NCBI GenBank assembly: GCA_024276465.1
Contig: JAJRXD010000079.1
Span: 1-59,348 of the forward strand
Source of the DNA: Deltaproteobacteria bacterium
Lineage (GTDB): Bacteria > Desulfobacterota > WTBG01 > CAIYCZ01 > CAIRTM01
Reading direction: 5' to 3'
DNA: 59,348 bases
Under the pieces are notes generated by a model that made no database searches, was not told the origin of the DNA, and worked only from the letters and a program-made list of their open reading frames with translations. This document shows positions 27,007 to 36,389 of this stretch, piece after piece; the first letter of the stretch is position 1, and each line of letters begins with the position of its first letter. Both the position numbers and the translations under genes were made by a program.

Positions 27007-27221
27007 GGTTGCTCAATATCTAAAGGCTTTGTCTTGCCTTTTGTATGTTCCGCAAGTGCCTCGTCTGCCAGTAGATCTAATATGTTTTCCGACTCAGCAA
27101 ATGTTTTCTCCCATTTTTTCTCGGATATGATTTAATCAATCAACCATTGGGCTAGAGCATTTTGCTCCAGTTTTGGCAACATTGACGCCTCTTTAAATGC
27201 TTTCTCAAGAAGTTTTGTCAT
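27003..27221 (-). pseudogene. Antitoxin of the RelE-like toxin, with in-frame TAA
   Basis: A 72-residue frame from ATG 27221 to TGA 27003, containing one TAA at 27132-27134 (codon 30): ...NALAQWLID-[TAA]-IISEKKWEKTFAESEN... then LLADEALAEHTKGK. This is the usual helical antitoxin encoded before RelE/ParE-like toxins, where 'ID-E-I' or similar is expected; a GAA would restore it. No frameshift is seen and the 4-bp GTGA overlap with the toxin is kept. An acidic C-terminal part needed for neutralising the toxin lies after the stop. Confidence 0.75.
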
Positions 27222-27562
27222 GGTAACCCCCAAGTGTTTTCATATTAGATAATTTATTAAGCAAAAAAATATGCGCATCTATTTAATACAATCCAGCATA
27301 GAGGCTGTGTTGCAATTAGTGCAAAAATAAAAATTCAAATGTTTGTTCTGAACACGACTTTTTATTCAGAACAGATCTATTAAATAGTGGATTAAGATAT
27401 CATTATTGTCAAGAATATTATAGGGATGGGGAGTTTTTCTGAAAATCTGTATTCATGTGCGTTTTAAAGTTTGGGAGGAATATAAATTGATAAAAATACA
27501 AGGTTGATACATTCTGGATTTAATGCTGCCCTCCCGCAGCAAAACTACGATAAGATTCACTG
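27222..27562. other. Intergenic region with 9-bp inverted repeat
   Basis: A perfect 9-bp inverted repeat, TGTTCTGAA (27344-27352) and TTCAGAACA (27365-27373), stands alone. Near 27472 the bases GTTTGGGAGGAATAT recall the tail of Phd-type antitoxin genes (compare 26621-26635), perhaps a relic. No supported gene. Confidence 0.35.
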
Positions 27563-28612
27563 TCAAGCCTTTTGGAGCTTTTTCAATTGTTCCCTTAATA
27601 ATTGCCTGTATCCAAGCCTTTTCAGAATACCGTATGCCTTTTTTTTCCATCCGGCACCTGGATCAATTTGAAGGGGGGTCCTGATTCTTAACAGATCGAT
27701 TAACATCAGAATTTCAAAGCTCAAGTTGTCAAAGGATTTTTTTGCAGAGTAACCCTCCAAAAATTTTTTTTCCAGATCAAAAATTATCTGGCTTATCGTT
27801 GTATTAAATAATCGTGCAGATAAAAGCCGCAGCTTTGAACAGCAACGCACAACGTCAAAAAGCTGGTACCCCATGCAGGCATCCTCAAAATCAACAATAC
27901 AGGAACGTTTTTCCTTCAGGGATAATAAAATATTCTGATAGCAAAAATCGCCATGTACAGGGCCTCTGTCGCTCACAAGATTTCTGCTGGTAATAATATC
28001 TTTTAAAAAATGCTCTATTTTTTTTCGGAAATTATTACCGATGTACTGCCCGCCATATATTTTCATATATTCATTAAAGCACTCCCGGGCATATGATCCA
28101 AGCTGTCTGTCTTCAGGGTTCTCAGGGAAAACCTTTGCAAGGTTTGAATTGTTATGGAATGTTGCCAGCCAGCCACCGATGTTTTTAAACAGAAGATTTA
28201 AAATTTCAGTCTGTTGATTTAGCTGCCCCCTCATCCCAACAGTCAGTTCTTTCAGCAATTCCAGAAGAGGGGTTCCTCTGAAACCTTCTGTTATCAGGAT
28301 TCCATTTGAGAGAAGTAAAGGGGAAGGGACTATTGTAGTGCTGTTTTCTGAATTGCTGCTAAGAAGATCTGTAACCCTGAACTCTTTTGAAACGGTTAAT
28401 ACGTCCTCGCTTTTTTTTGCATAAACAAGATATTCTGTACCGTTTTTTTCAAGACTGAATTTATAAACAGACCTTTTATTGCCGGATCGGTGATTATGGT
28501 TTTCCCGAACAGTGTCTTTTGAAATAACACGTATTTTAAAATCTGTCTGGCCAAGATACTGCCCAAGGGCACTATCAACTGGATCAGCTGTTTCAGATAA
28601 ACCTTGCAGCAT
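27563..28612 (-). CDS. Aminoglycoside-phosphotransferase-fold kinase
   Basis: 349 residues with the APH catalytic motif GPVHGDFCYQNILLS (HGDxxxxN) and the metal-binding SCIVDFEDACMGY. The family phosphorylates small molecules or sugars, for example homoserine, choline, methylthioribose and lipid-linked sugars. The gene begins 2 bp after the stop of the interrupted methyltransferase. In this locus a sugar or lipid-carrier kinase role is likely; an antibiotic-resistance role is not suggested. Substrate unknown. Confidence 0.78.
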   Translation of the reverse strand: MLQGLSETADPVDSALGQYLGQTDFKIRVISKDTVRENHNHRSGNKRSVYKFSLEKNGTEYLVYAKKSEDVLTVSKEFRVTDLLSSNSENSTTIVPSPLLLSNGILITEGFRGTPLLELLKELTVGMRGQLNQQTEILNLLFKNIGGWLATFHNNSNLAKVFPENPEDRQLGSYARECFNEYMKIYGGQYIGNNFRKKIEHFLKDIITSRNLVSDRGPVHGDFCYQNILLSLKEKRSCIVDFEDACMGYQLFDVVRCCSKLRLLSARLFNTTISQIIFDLEKKFLEGYSAKKSFDNLSFEILMLIDLLRIRTPLQIDPGAGWKKKAYGILKRLGYRQLLREQLKKLQKA

Positions 28613-28614
28613 GG

Positions 28615-29409
28615 TTATCGCCTTGCGACAAATATATACCGGGTGTTTCTGGAGTTTTTTACAATGGCTCTGTGCAAAAGATATACTAATAATTTTCGGG
28701 TGGTTAATCTGGGGCTTAAAGTATAGGCCCTGTATTTTTCAGATATCCATTTTGTAAGCCTGCCCTTTGGGCCCTGAGTAAATGCCGGGGGCTCAAGAAC
28801 CTGAATGTCAGTAAACGAACTGTCCTCAAAAAAATTTTCCAGAATCCATGCAGCCGGTTCAGTACCCATTACTCCCAGTTTCCGGCTCCACCGGAATGGT
28901 TCACCGGATTGGCCGGTTTCAAAAAAAAGAAGATTACACTTTCTGCTGAGAATATTTATAATTTTCCGGCAATGCTCAAGAGGATGTTTTGAGGTATGGT
29001 TAAATATATGCTGAAGCACAGAGAAAAAAATGATTACATCATAATTATCCAGACTCTCAAAGAAGTTTAAATCAAAAAAAGCTTCCCTGAAGCAGATATC
29101 CCAGGCATAATATTCAGCTATACTGTTATTGAGGGATATTACTTCACTGTTTTTATCAACACCTGTGACCAGGGCGCCTTTCCTGGCCAGTTCGTAGCAA
29201 AAATATCCATTGCTGCAGCCCAGGTCCAGCACTTTTTTCCCTGAAAAATCGCTGTTTTAAAAAATTATTTCCTTTCGTGCTTCCAGCTCCCCACGCTGAC
29301 CATGCAGCTTAAAGTCAGGCAGGTCGATTGATTGATAAATCTGCATTCTGTCAATTTGCTCCTGTATTTTTTTGCGGAGCATTTGACGATTGCCATTAAC
29401 TGTTTTCAT
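28615..29409 (-). pseudogene. SAM methyltransferase with in-frame TAA
   Basis: A 264-codon frame from ATG 29409 (AGGA 9 nt upstream) has a single TAA at 29257-29259 (codon 51): RKEIIF-[TAA]-NSDFSGKKVLDLGCSNGYF. The SAM motif LDLGCSNGYF and later FFSVLQHIFNHT are normal class I methyltransferase features. The N-terminal 50 codons are clearly coding (MKTVNGNRQMLRKKIQ...). The missing residue is probably Lys, Glu or Gln. An internal restart after the stop would have no good start codon and would lose the lead-in helices. Confidence 0.72.
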
Positions 29410-29471
29410 CAGTGAATATCCTGTGATTTCTATGTTTAACCTGATTTGAGCTATTCTAAAAAAAACATGAT

Positions 29472-30677
29472 TTAACTTGATTGGTTTTTACAGCATTCTT
29501 TATAAGCCTGAAGGTATTTTTCTGCAATATTATCCCAGTCCTGGTTTTCAGCCTTTTTCAGGCCGTTTCTGACTATGGTGGCCTTCAGTGCCTGGTTTTC
29601 TTCTAAAAGCAATATTTTGTCTGCAATTTTATCAGAAGCATTTACAGGAACAATTAAACCATCTTTTTCATCAACGACAGTATCAATACACCCGGGAGCA
29701 TCTGTAACAATAACGGGAATGCCAGCTGCCATGGCTTCCAGCGCAACATTGGCATATGTTTCAATATATGACGGCAGAACAAAATAATCAGAGGCTTTAT
29801 AAAGCTCAATCAGTTCGCGGGAAGGAAAAGTTCCCACATCTTCAGACATACTTATAATCTGTTTTATGGGTATAAAATTGTCCTGCACACCTATCTTTTC
29901 TGCATGAGGTAAAAGCTCGTCGGTTCCCTTCCCGACAATTACAGCAACGAACCTGTTCCCTGCCTGGTTAAGGCGGGGCAGACAACTCAGCAGATCCTCA
30001 AAACCCTTTTTGGGATGGTTTCGCCCCACGGAAATAATAACCTTTTTATCTAAAGGAATTCCCCATTGTTGTCTTATTTTATCTTTGTTGATCTGGCAAT
30101 TCCGGAAAGCTTCAAAATCAACCCCCGGAGGTATTTCAATAATCCTGTTCTGAGGAATGCCTGCTTTAATATACTCTGTAGTTACCGTGGCACTGATGGC
30201 AATTCCTTTATCTATTGCAGAAAATCCCCTTGAAAGAAGCTCCTCAGTTTTCAGATCCCTTCGCACACCGTACCCGATGGAATCATCAATCTGAATGTCA
30301 TCACCTGCACACCTTATAACTACAGGGACTTTTGTTTTTTTTTTTACTTCTTTAACAGCAGACAGCCATGGCAAAGCAAATACTATCTGTATCACATCCA
30401 GCCTGTCTTTAAAAACCTTTGAAGACATAACAGTTTTTAAGATCCATGACCTGAACAGGGGGAGCAGGCGTATTATGCGGAAGGGCCATTTGTTTATTCC
30501 TGTCAAATTATATGGAAAATGCCAGTTGCGTGACTCACAGTCTTTCACCAGCCTTTCATCAGCATAAACAGTCACCGTGTGCCCCATTTTAGACAGGCTG
30601 TGTGCAAGGCAATGGGCGCAAATCTGTGCCCCCCCCACTTTCGGTAGATATTCATGCATAAATATTCCAATGTTCAT
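29472..30677 (-). CDS. Glycosyltransferase, GT4 family
   Basis: 401 residues. N-terminal acceptor loop MNIGIFMHEYLPKVGGAQIC; donor domain VIISVGRNHPKKGFEDLLSC; EX7E in YIETYANVALEAMAAGIPVIV and TDAPGCIDTV. A complete retaining GT4 enzyme acting on the cytoplasmic face. It is followed by the interrupted methyltransferase and preceded by the interrupted DegT aminotransferase. Donor and acceptor unknown. Confidence 0.88.
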   Translation of the reverse strand: MNIGIFMHEYLPKVGGAQICAHCLAHSLSKMGHTVTVYADERLVKDCESRNWHFPYNLTGINKWPFRIIRLLPLFRSWILKTVMSSKVFKDRLDVIQIVFALPWLSAVKEVKKKTKVPVVIRCAGDDIQIDDSIGYGVRRDLKTEELLSRGFSAIDKGIAISATVTTEYIKAGIPQNRIIEIPPGVDFEAFRNCQINKDKIRQQWGIPLDKKVIISVGRNHPKKGFEDLLSCLPRLNQAGNRFVAVIVGKGTDELLPHAEKIGVQDNFIPIKQIISMSEDVGTFPSRELIELYKASDYFVLPSYIETYANVALEAMAAGIPVIVTDAPGCIDTVVDEKDGLIVPVNASDKIADKILLLEENQALKATIVRNGLKKAENQDWDNIAEKYLQAYKECCKNQSS

Positions 30678-30704
30678 ATTCTTTTTTTCGATCAGTCAGG
30701 AGAT

Positions 30705-31811
30705 TTAACAGAAAAATGATTTCACACCATCGATAATATAATCAACTTCATTTTCTGTCAGCTCAGGATATATGGGCAGGGACAGAACTTCGTGTGCTGC
30801 CTGATCCACAACAGGAAGATCTGTTTGCGCTGTCTTGTAGACGCTAAAACACTGTTGCCTGTGCAGGGGAATCGCATAGTGTATGGACGTTGCAATACCG
30901 CTGTTTTTTAAATGTGCGGCAAGCTCATTCCTTTGTTTTTTTACTCTTATAACATATTTATGAAATATGTGCTCATTGCCGGGAAGGGTTTCAGGGAGCT
31001 TGATCTGTTCAATATTACCCAGCTGTTTTGAATAAATACCGGCTATTTTAATTCTCCTTTTTTGCCATGCTTCAAGGTGATTTAATTTAACCGAAATGAT
31101 TGCTGCCTGAATACTGGCCATCTGACTGTTAAAGCCGATTTCTGCAAACACACGATTGCCGATATTGCCATGATTGCGCAGCCGGACAATACGCTCCTTC
31201 AGGTGCGTGTTGTCTGTTAACACAGCTCCCCCGCTTCCATAAGCCCCAATGGGCTTGGTTGGATCAAAACTTATGCATGCTGCATCACTCAGCTTCCCTG
31301 GCATTGCTCCGTTTTTTCGGGCGCCTATGCACTGAGCAATATCTTCAATAACAAATATCCCCCTTTTTTGTGCCTCAGAGTAAATTTCTTCAAGATCCAT
31401 CATCTGGCCGTAAAGGTGAACAGCAATAATTCCAGCAATTTAATTCTGTTTTATCAATGATAGCAGGGTGTCCCTGTTTGCAAGAAATGTGTTGTCAATA
31501 TCTACAAAAACAGGAACGCCACCAGCATGAACTATGCATGAGGCAGAGGCCACAAAGGAAAAAGATGTTACTGCAACCTTTCCCCCGGATTTCAAATCAA
31601 GGGCTTTAAGGGATAATATCAGGGCGTCAGTTCCTGAGCCTACTGTTGTGGCGTGGGACAACCCGAAAATATCTGACAGCTGTTCTTCAAGCTTACTGAT
31701 CTCAGGTCCCTGAAGAACTTTTCCATGTCTTAAAACAGATTCAATAACCTCCATCGTCTCTGTTTTTAAACCGGCAAACTGCCTGTCTACTCTCATAAAC
31801 GGAATATTCAT
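30705..31811 (-). pseudogene. DegT/DnrJ/EryC1/StrS aminotransferase with in-frame TAA
   Basis: Full-length DegT-type enzyme (369 codons) broken only by TAA at 31440-31442 (codon 124): DTLLSLIKQN-[TAA]-IAGIIAVHLYGQMMDL. Before the stop: LRHGKVLQGPEISKLEEQL and VGSGTDALILSLKAL. After it: FVIEDIAQCIG and the PLP lysine in SFDPTKPIGAYGSGG. The usual family text is '(K/T)KAIIPVHLYGQ', so a Lys, Glu or similar codon one base from TAA is expected. Sequence after the stop contains the essential lysine, so an untranslated second half would be inactive. Confidence 0.82.
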
Positions 31812-31854
31812 AAACTTTACTTTCTATACATTTTAAAGTTGATTGCCAGAATTT

Positions 31855-32679
31855 TTATTGATCGGGACAATAAAGTATGAAGTTTTGCACTCCCCTTTTT
31901 TTATCAACAGTTCTTTTAAACTCAAAACCATTACAGTGAAAAAATTTGCGGTACTGCCCCAGTCCATAGTGATGGTTGCCTTTAACCGGGCTGTAAGGAA
32001 GCAGCTCTGAAAAAGGTACGAGCAATGCTTTGTTCTTTCTTAAGTTCCTGTAGTTTAAAACCCATTTTACCGCATGCCTGGCAGCAGGCACAAAAGCAGA
32101 TATTACCGGGTGATAATGTTCTGCAAGCATTATTATAATGCCGTCTCTTTTTAAAACACGTTTTATTTATTCCAGCAGCCTGTCAGGATAGTCTGCCATG
32201 TAAAAAGCCTGGCATAAAATAACAAAATCAAGTGTGTTTGATTCTATTTTCAGTTCATAAAAGCTGCCAAGACACAATTTTATCCGCTCTGGTGGAACAT
32301 TATAATGCGCTAAAACCTTTGGTGCGAGGTGAAAAATACGGTGTCTGGAAAATTCGATACAGTCAATATGTGTTATGCTGTTATCTGTTTTAATTAATTC
32401 CGCTTCCAGCCAGCAGGTGCCGCAGCCAAGGCTTGCCCCCTTGCCTTCAAGCGCGCGGTTCATGGATGCAAGCTGCTTGCAGGCATCCTGGAGCTGGTTG
32501 AGCAGCCCGCTTTTTTCAAGTCCTTCCTCAAGCTTTTTAAAATTGCCATCGCTTATGTCCCAGAATTTCTTCTTCTCTTTTTTTGTATCATTCCAGTATT
32601 CATTATATGGCAGGGCCTTCAGCTGGTCATCTGACAACCATGTTTCCCTGTGATATGCCTGTTTGTCTGGTTCTTGCAT
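31855..32679 (-). pseudogene. SAM methyltransferase with in-frame TAA
   Basis: A 274-codon frame from ATG 32679 to 31855 with one TAA at 32167-32169 (codon 171): MADYPDRLLE-[TAA]-IKRVLKRDGIIIM. Family text is 'LLxEIxRVLKPGG', so Glu (GAA) is expected. N-terminal SAM motif GASLGCGTCWLEAEL and the later region fit a class I methyltransferase. The half after the stop (LAEHYHPVISAFVPAAR) is fully open. No frameshift. Confidence 0.8.
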
Positions 32680-32703
32680 TGCAGCTGCAATATGCTAATT
32701 ATT

Positions 32704-34332
32704 TTAAACTTCTTTTGCCTCGGAAACAGGAAACATTTTCTTTTTCACAAACTCCATGTCAGGCTCCTCAGGCGGCAGTGTCAAAACCCGCAGCAGCTCA
32801 GAGTCGTCGAATAAAAGCCTGTTTCTTTCATCTGTCCGGGTTTTCAGGCAATAGCAGCGTTTTTTTATCATTGTCTCAGTGCTTTTATCAAGGAACCGGA
32901 AACCATAATCAAAATATACTATGCGTTTATTGGTGGGCAGAGAAAATCCAAAACAGGTACCTGGGAAATATCCAAAAACAAAAGCATCAGCTGCATCATA
33001 ATTATTTTCAAATCTATCGCAGATAATCTCATCAACATATTGTCTGTATATCTGACCCTGATCACTGTTTTGAAGAGCATCCGGATGGACAGATACCATA
33101 ACATGAAAATGGCCTGAAAGGCACTTCAGTACCCTGACAGCCAGGTCAAGCAGTATCGGCTGGAACCCAAAAGGAATATCATGATCGTGTCCATAAATCG
33201 TAGGATGTTCTATAAACATGACTTTTCGTATTTTTGAGGGCAGCCTGCTTTTCTGTTCTTTCTGACAGAGTTTGTAGTATTGATCATGCTCCATAGAGAT
33301 TATTTCAGGACGATTGCCCCCAACCGGAGGATACAGTTGCAGGATACGCTCATAGTTCTTTTTTGCAAATTGTGTTTGAACTAAATAAGAGTCCACCAGT
33401 GAAAGTTCGATGTCAGATAATCTTGACTGGGCAACCATCCCCATCGTGTTTCCATGTGTAGCAGCAACAACCTTTACCCCTGATTTTCTGGCAGCCAGGG
33501 CAATAAGCCTGTGATATTGATTGCCCAATCCGTTTAAAAGATAAGATCTGCCTGTAAGCCATTTTCTGTTACGGATGAAGTTTATTAATGATTCATGTAT
33601 AACCGCAGATCTTTTAAGCCGGCCTTCTATGAACACTTTCCAGGTGGTAAAGAACTGTTCAGGGAGATCTATATCAAGAGAATGCCCAACTTCACTGGTC
33701 ATGCACATAATGTCATAGCTGGCTTTTCCGGCATCAAAACAGAGTTCGGTATCTTTTTTACAATCAGCCACAGCCTTAGAAAACAGATATGAAAAATCCA
33801 CCGATGTTTTATTTGCTCTGGTCAAAAATTTTCTTTTAAGTTCAGTCATCTTTCCAATATTAATCATATAGCTGCCTGTCAATAGTGAACAGATTGATCC
33901 ACGATTTAACAGATGCCTTAAAATAAGATAACGAAGCCTGAGCTTATCAACCGGGCGGTCCCATATTTTTTGGTCGAATGTTCTAATGACAGCCATATCT
34001 TTGTTGCCTTTCAGACCGGAAAGGATCAAATCAAAGAAGGCTATTCCCCCGGAATAAACAATTTTGCAGCCTTGTAATTTACAGGCCTGCTGTAAACGCA
34101 GTGCACACAGAGCCTCAGACAGTACGTAAACCAGCTTAAACTCTGCTGTCAGTAAATCTGACAGGGGGCTTTGAGAAGCCGCCACTAATGAATGATAGGC
34201 TTTTCGCATTGCATGATAAATTTCAACAAAGGCATCTCCAGAAAGAGGCCAGAAAAAATCTTCATGCCATCTCTCCAGGCCAATCTTTTTGATATCGTTT
34301 ATGTGAAAATATACACAATGCTGGTTGTTCAA
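32704..34332 (-). CDS. Large surface-carbohydrate protein, capsule-transferase-like
   Basis: 542 residues of uncertain family. The middle part has YLLNGLGNQYHRLIALAAR and AATHGNTMGM, and further on FIEHPTIYGHDHDIPFGF and VSVHPDALQNSDQG, with AADAFVFGYFPGTCFGFSL towards the C-terminus. This layout (His-Gly loop, then P-rich donor loop, then a Ser/Thr-Gly acceptor-like segment) resembles capsule polysaccharide and CDP-glycerol-transferase-like proteins and also the protein encoded at 24242. I infer a glycan polymer/linker role; no catalytic proof. Confidence 0.5.
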   Translation of the reverse strand: MNNQHCVYFHINDIKKIGLERWHEDFFWPLSGDAFVEIYHAMRKAYHSLVAASQSPLSDLLTAEFKLVYVLSEALCALRLQQACKLQGCKIVYSGGIAFFDLILSGLKGNKDMAVIRTFDQKIWDRPVDKLRLRYLILRHLLNRGSICSLLTGSYMINIGKMTELKRKFLTRANKTSVDFSYLFSKAVADCKKDTELCFDAGKASYDIMCMTSEVGHSLDIDLPEQFFTTWKVFIEGRLKRSAVIHESLINFIRNRKWLTGRSYLLNGLGNQYHRLIALAARKSGVKVVAATHGNTMGMVAQSRLSDIELSLVDSYLVQTQFAKKNYERILQLYPPVGGNRPEIISMEHDQYYKLCQKEQKSRLPSKIRKVMFIEHPTIYGHDHDIPFGFQPILLDLAVRVLKCLSGHFHVMVSVHPDALQNSDQGQIYRQYVDEIICDRFENNYDAADAFVFGYFPGTCFGFSLPTNKRIVYFDYGFRFLDKSTETMIKKRCYCLKTRTDERNRLLFDDSELLRVLTLPPEEPDMEFVKKKMFPVSEAKEV

Positions 34333-34697
34333 TCTATACTCCCTGTTGTCCTTCAGTGGCTTTGATTTCGTAAACCTTAATGCTGTCGGCTTGGTATACT
34401 TAACCTGGATGTTAATTTTAAACCCGGAATTTGCAATTCCGTTGAAATCGGGACTGCGGCTTGAAAACCCTTGCTATCCCGCATGGCGGGATTTCACGAT
34501 TTTGCTTCTCAACATATCTATTGATATGCCCGCGTTGCAAAATCGCTCCAATCAGGCGTTTCGCTGCAGTTTTCTGCGCCTCCCTGCGAAGCCTGCTGCA
34601 AAATCTGGATTTAAGGTTGAATGGTGTGTTGCGATTTTTGCATGAAACATCGATATGTTATATGACATATGCGGTTGTTTGTTCCGGGGATGATGAG
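34333..34697. other. Intergenic region occupied mainly by a 200-bp repeat
   Basis: Most of this gap is the palindromic repeat at 34416-34616. Around it no coding frame is convincing. It separates the large protein ending at 32704 from the Gfo/Idh oxidoreductase gene, so the operon's transcription may be modulated here. Confidence 0.4.
34416..34616. repeat. About 200-bp MITE-like element
   Basis: Bounded by TTTTAAACCCGGAATTTGC (left) and GCAAAATCTGGATTTAAGG (right), which are imperfect inverted repeats of each other. A solo pair of similar arms is found at 17369-17418. The interior is G/C-patterned with repeated GCAAAATCG words. No coding frame. Probably a small non-autonomous repeat. Confidence 0.5.
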
Positions 34698-35675
34698 TCA
34701 ATCAGAAAAGTAAATGTTTTTTCTAATGCCAACTGCTACTTCAAGAGCATTGATAGCATCTTTTACTGATACGTCATATTGTCCAGAGTTTTTTATGGCT
34801 TCTATAAAATCATCGAACTGTTTCTCAAACATCTCATCAAATGTTTCAATACGTTTATTCCAGATTTGTTGAGCATCCTGCCTGCCAGATGAAAATAAAT
34901 TAATTAAAGCAAGCTCCGGGTTTTTACCAGAACTACGCCATTCCAGAGTTCCATTTTCTCCGATAACCTCTATGCCGCGGCTTTTATCCCTTCTCAAAAA
35001 ATCCATATGTATTTCAGAAAAACAACCGTTTGTATGCAACAGGCAGATATGTGCCACATCCTCTGCATCCATATCTAATGTTTTGCTCCTGACGGCCATT
35101 CCAATTGTTTTCTTAACAGGACCTGCAAACCAGAGGGCAAGGTCAATATCATGAATATCATCCAGAATTACACCGCCCCCCTGATCAGCGTGTGCACTAT
35201 ATGTCTTCCGATAATCATATTGTGGCCGCATATTAGGCAAGTAATGGGAAAAATGTATACGGAAAATCAGTGGGTTTCCTATAATGCCTGCTTCGATTGT
35301 TTTTTTTATTTCTGTTACGCCAGGATGATAGCGCATATTGCGCCCTGTCCATATCAATCTTTTTTCTTTGATTGACAGCCATGTATCATGGATTTTTTTT
35401 GCTGCTTTAAGCGAATCCGCAATTGGTTTTTCCACAAACACATGGCATCCTCGTCTCAGAGCTTCAATAGTATATTCAGCATGCAAACAGGTCGGTGTGC
35501 ATATCCAAACCACATCAGGATTTAGATCCCATGCAGGATCCAGAATATCAAAGCAATAAAACCCCGGGTCATTTTTTACTGCAGGATCAAACCCGAAAAC
35601 CTGATGCCCCTTACCCAAAATGATCTTAGCGTGCCGCAGGCCGATTGATCCGAGGCCTATGATGAGATGCCTCAC
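34698..35675 (-). CDS. Gfo/Idh/MocA-family oxidoreductase
   Basis: 325 residues. N-terminal Rossmann IIGLGSIGLRHAKIIL, the nucleotide-ribose-binding CTPTCLHAEYTIEAL and the catalytic lysine motif HVFVEKPIADSL. Family members oxidise, epimerise or reduce sugar hydroxyls and nucleotide sugars with NAD(P). The start overlaps the cytidylyltransferase stop by 4 bp, so it probably acts on the same nonulosonate or precursor. Substrate unknown. Confidence 0.85.
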   Translation of the reverse strand: MRHLIIGLGSIGLRHAKIILGKGHQVFGFDPAVKNDPGFYCFDILDPAWDLNPDVVWICTPTCLHAEYTIEALRRGCHVFVEKPIADSLKAAKKIHDTWLSIKEKRLIWTGRNMRYHPGVTEIKKTIEAGIIGNPLIFRIHFSHYLPNMRPQYDYRKTYSAHADQGGGVILDDIHDIDLALWFAGPVKKTIGMAVRSKTLDMDAEDVAHICLLHTNGCFSEIHMDFLRRDKSRGIEVIGENGTLEWRSSGKNPELALINLFSSGRQDAQQIWNKRIETFDEMFEKQFDDFIEAIKNSGQYDVSVKDAINALEVAVGIRKNIYFSD

Positions 35676-36376
35676 TTCAGCCCCTTTTTGTGTGCTGTTT
35701 TGGCAAAATATTCGGCTAAAGCAAAATCTTCTTCTGTATCGATATCAACTGATTTTTCTCTTGGCATTTTATATCCAACAGTATTGTGGCCGGTCATTGT
35801 TCCGGTTTTCAGAAATATATCGACCTTCATCCAGTACAGTGACCCATTATCCACAACCACTGGTGGTTTTTCCCAATGAGGTAGTGCTGCCTGGTCTGGC
35901 CAGCGCCTTTCAATCATGCTATTGTGATTAATATTAAATGCAAAAAAGGGGGAATGTTCATATTCAGTAACACCGATCGCGTAATCAGCTTTTCTTGATA
36001 CAAGTAATTTGTAGGATTCCTTTATATCCCCGGCATCACGTAAAGGGGCGGTGGGATACAAACAGCACAAACAATCAAAATGCTTGTTTTTTCTGGCACA
36101 CCAATCTAATACATCCCTTATAACATCAACTACTCTGGCTGTATCTGAGGCAAGGTTTGCTGCCCGTCTGTGAATGTTGCACCCCAGATTGCTTATACAT
36201 GCTATTACTTCTTCATCTTCACTTGAAACAACAACTTCATCAAAGAGTCCACTTTCCATGGCAGCATCTATGGTGTAATAAATAGTGGGTCTTCCTAAAA
36301 ACGGCAATATGTTTTTTTTAGGTAACCGTTTTGAAGAGCCTTTTGCAGGTATAATAGCTATATTTTTACTGTCCAT
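35672..36376 (-). CDS. Acylneuraminate-type cytidylyltransferase (PseF/LegF-like)
   Basis: 234 residues, the usual length of CMP-nonulosonate synthases. N-terminal CTP-binding AIIPAKGSSKRLPKKNILPF, followed by DEVVVSSEDEEVIA, CLYPTAPLRDAGDI and a C-terminal VDIDTEEDFALAEY, the signature of NeuA/PseF/PtmB enzymes (CTP + nonulosonate -> CMP-nonulosonate + PPi). Likely activates pseudaminate or the second nonulosonate made in this locus. PseF versus LegF-like cannot be decided by eye. Confidence 0.85.
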   Translation of the reverse strand: MDSKNIAIIPAKGSSKRLPKKNILPFLGRPTIYYTIDAAMESGLFDEVVVSSEDEEVIACISNLGCNIHRRAANLASDTARVVDVIRDVLDWCARKNKHFDCLCCLYPTAPLRDAGDIKESYKLLVSRKADYAIGVTEYEHSPFFAFNINHNSMIERRWPDQAALPHWEKPPVVVDNGSLYWMKVDIFLKTGTMTGHNTVGYKMPREKSVDIDTEEDFALAEYFAKTAHKKGLK

Positions 36377-36389
36377 ACTTTTTGTCTGT

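Noticed and set aside
13455-32169. Complete reassignment of TAA and TAG to an amino acid
   Set aside because: Many genes in the window end at TAA or TAG in the expected places, with no downstream homology; only suppression, mutation or error remain plausible.
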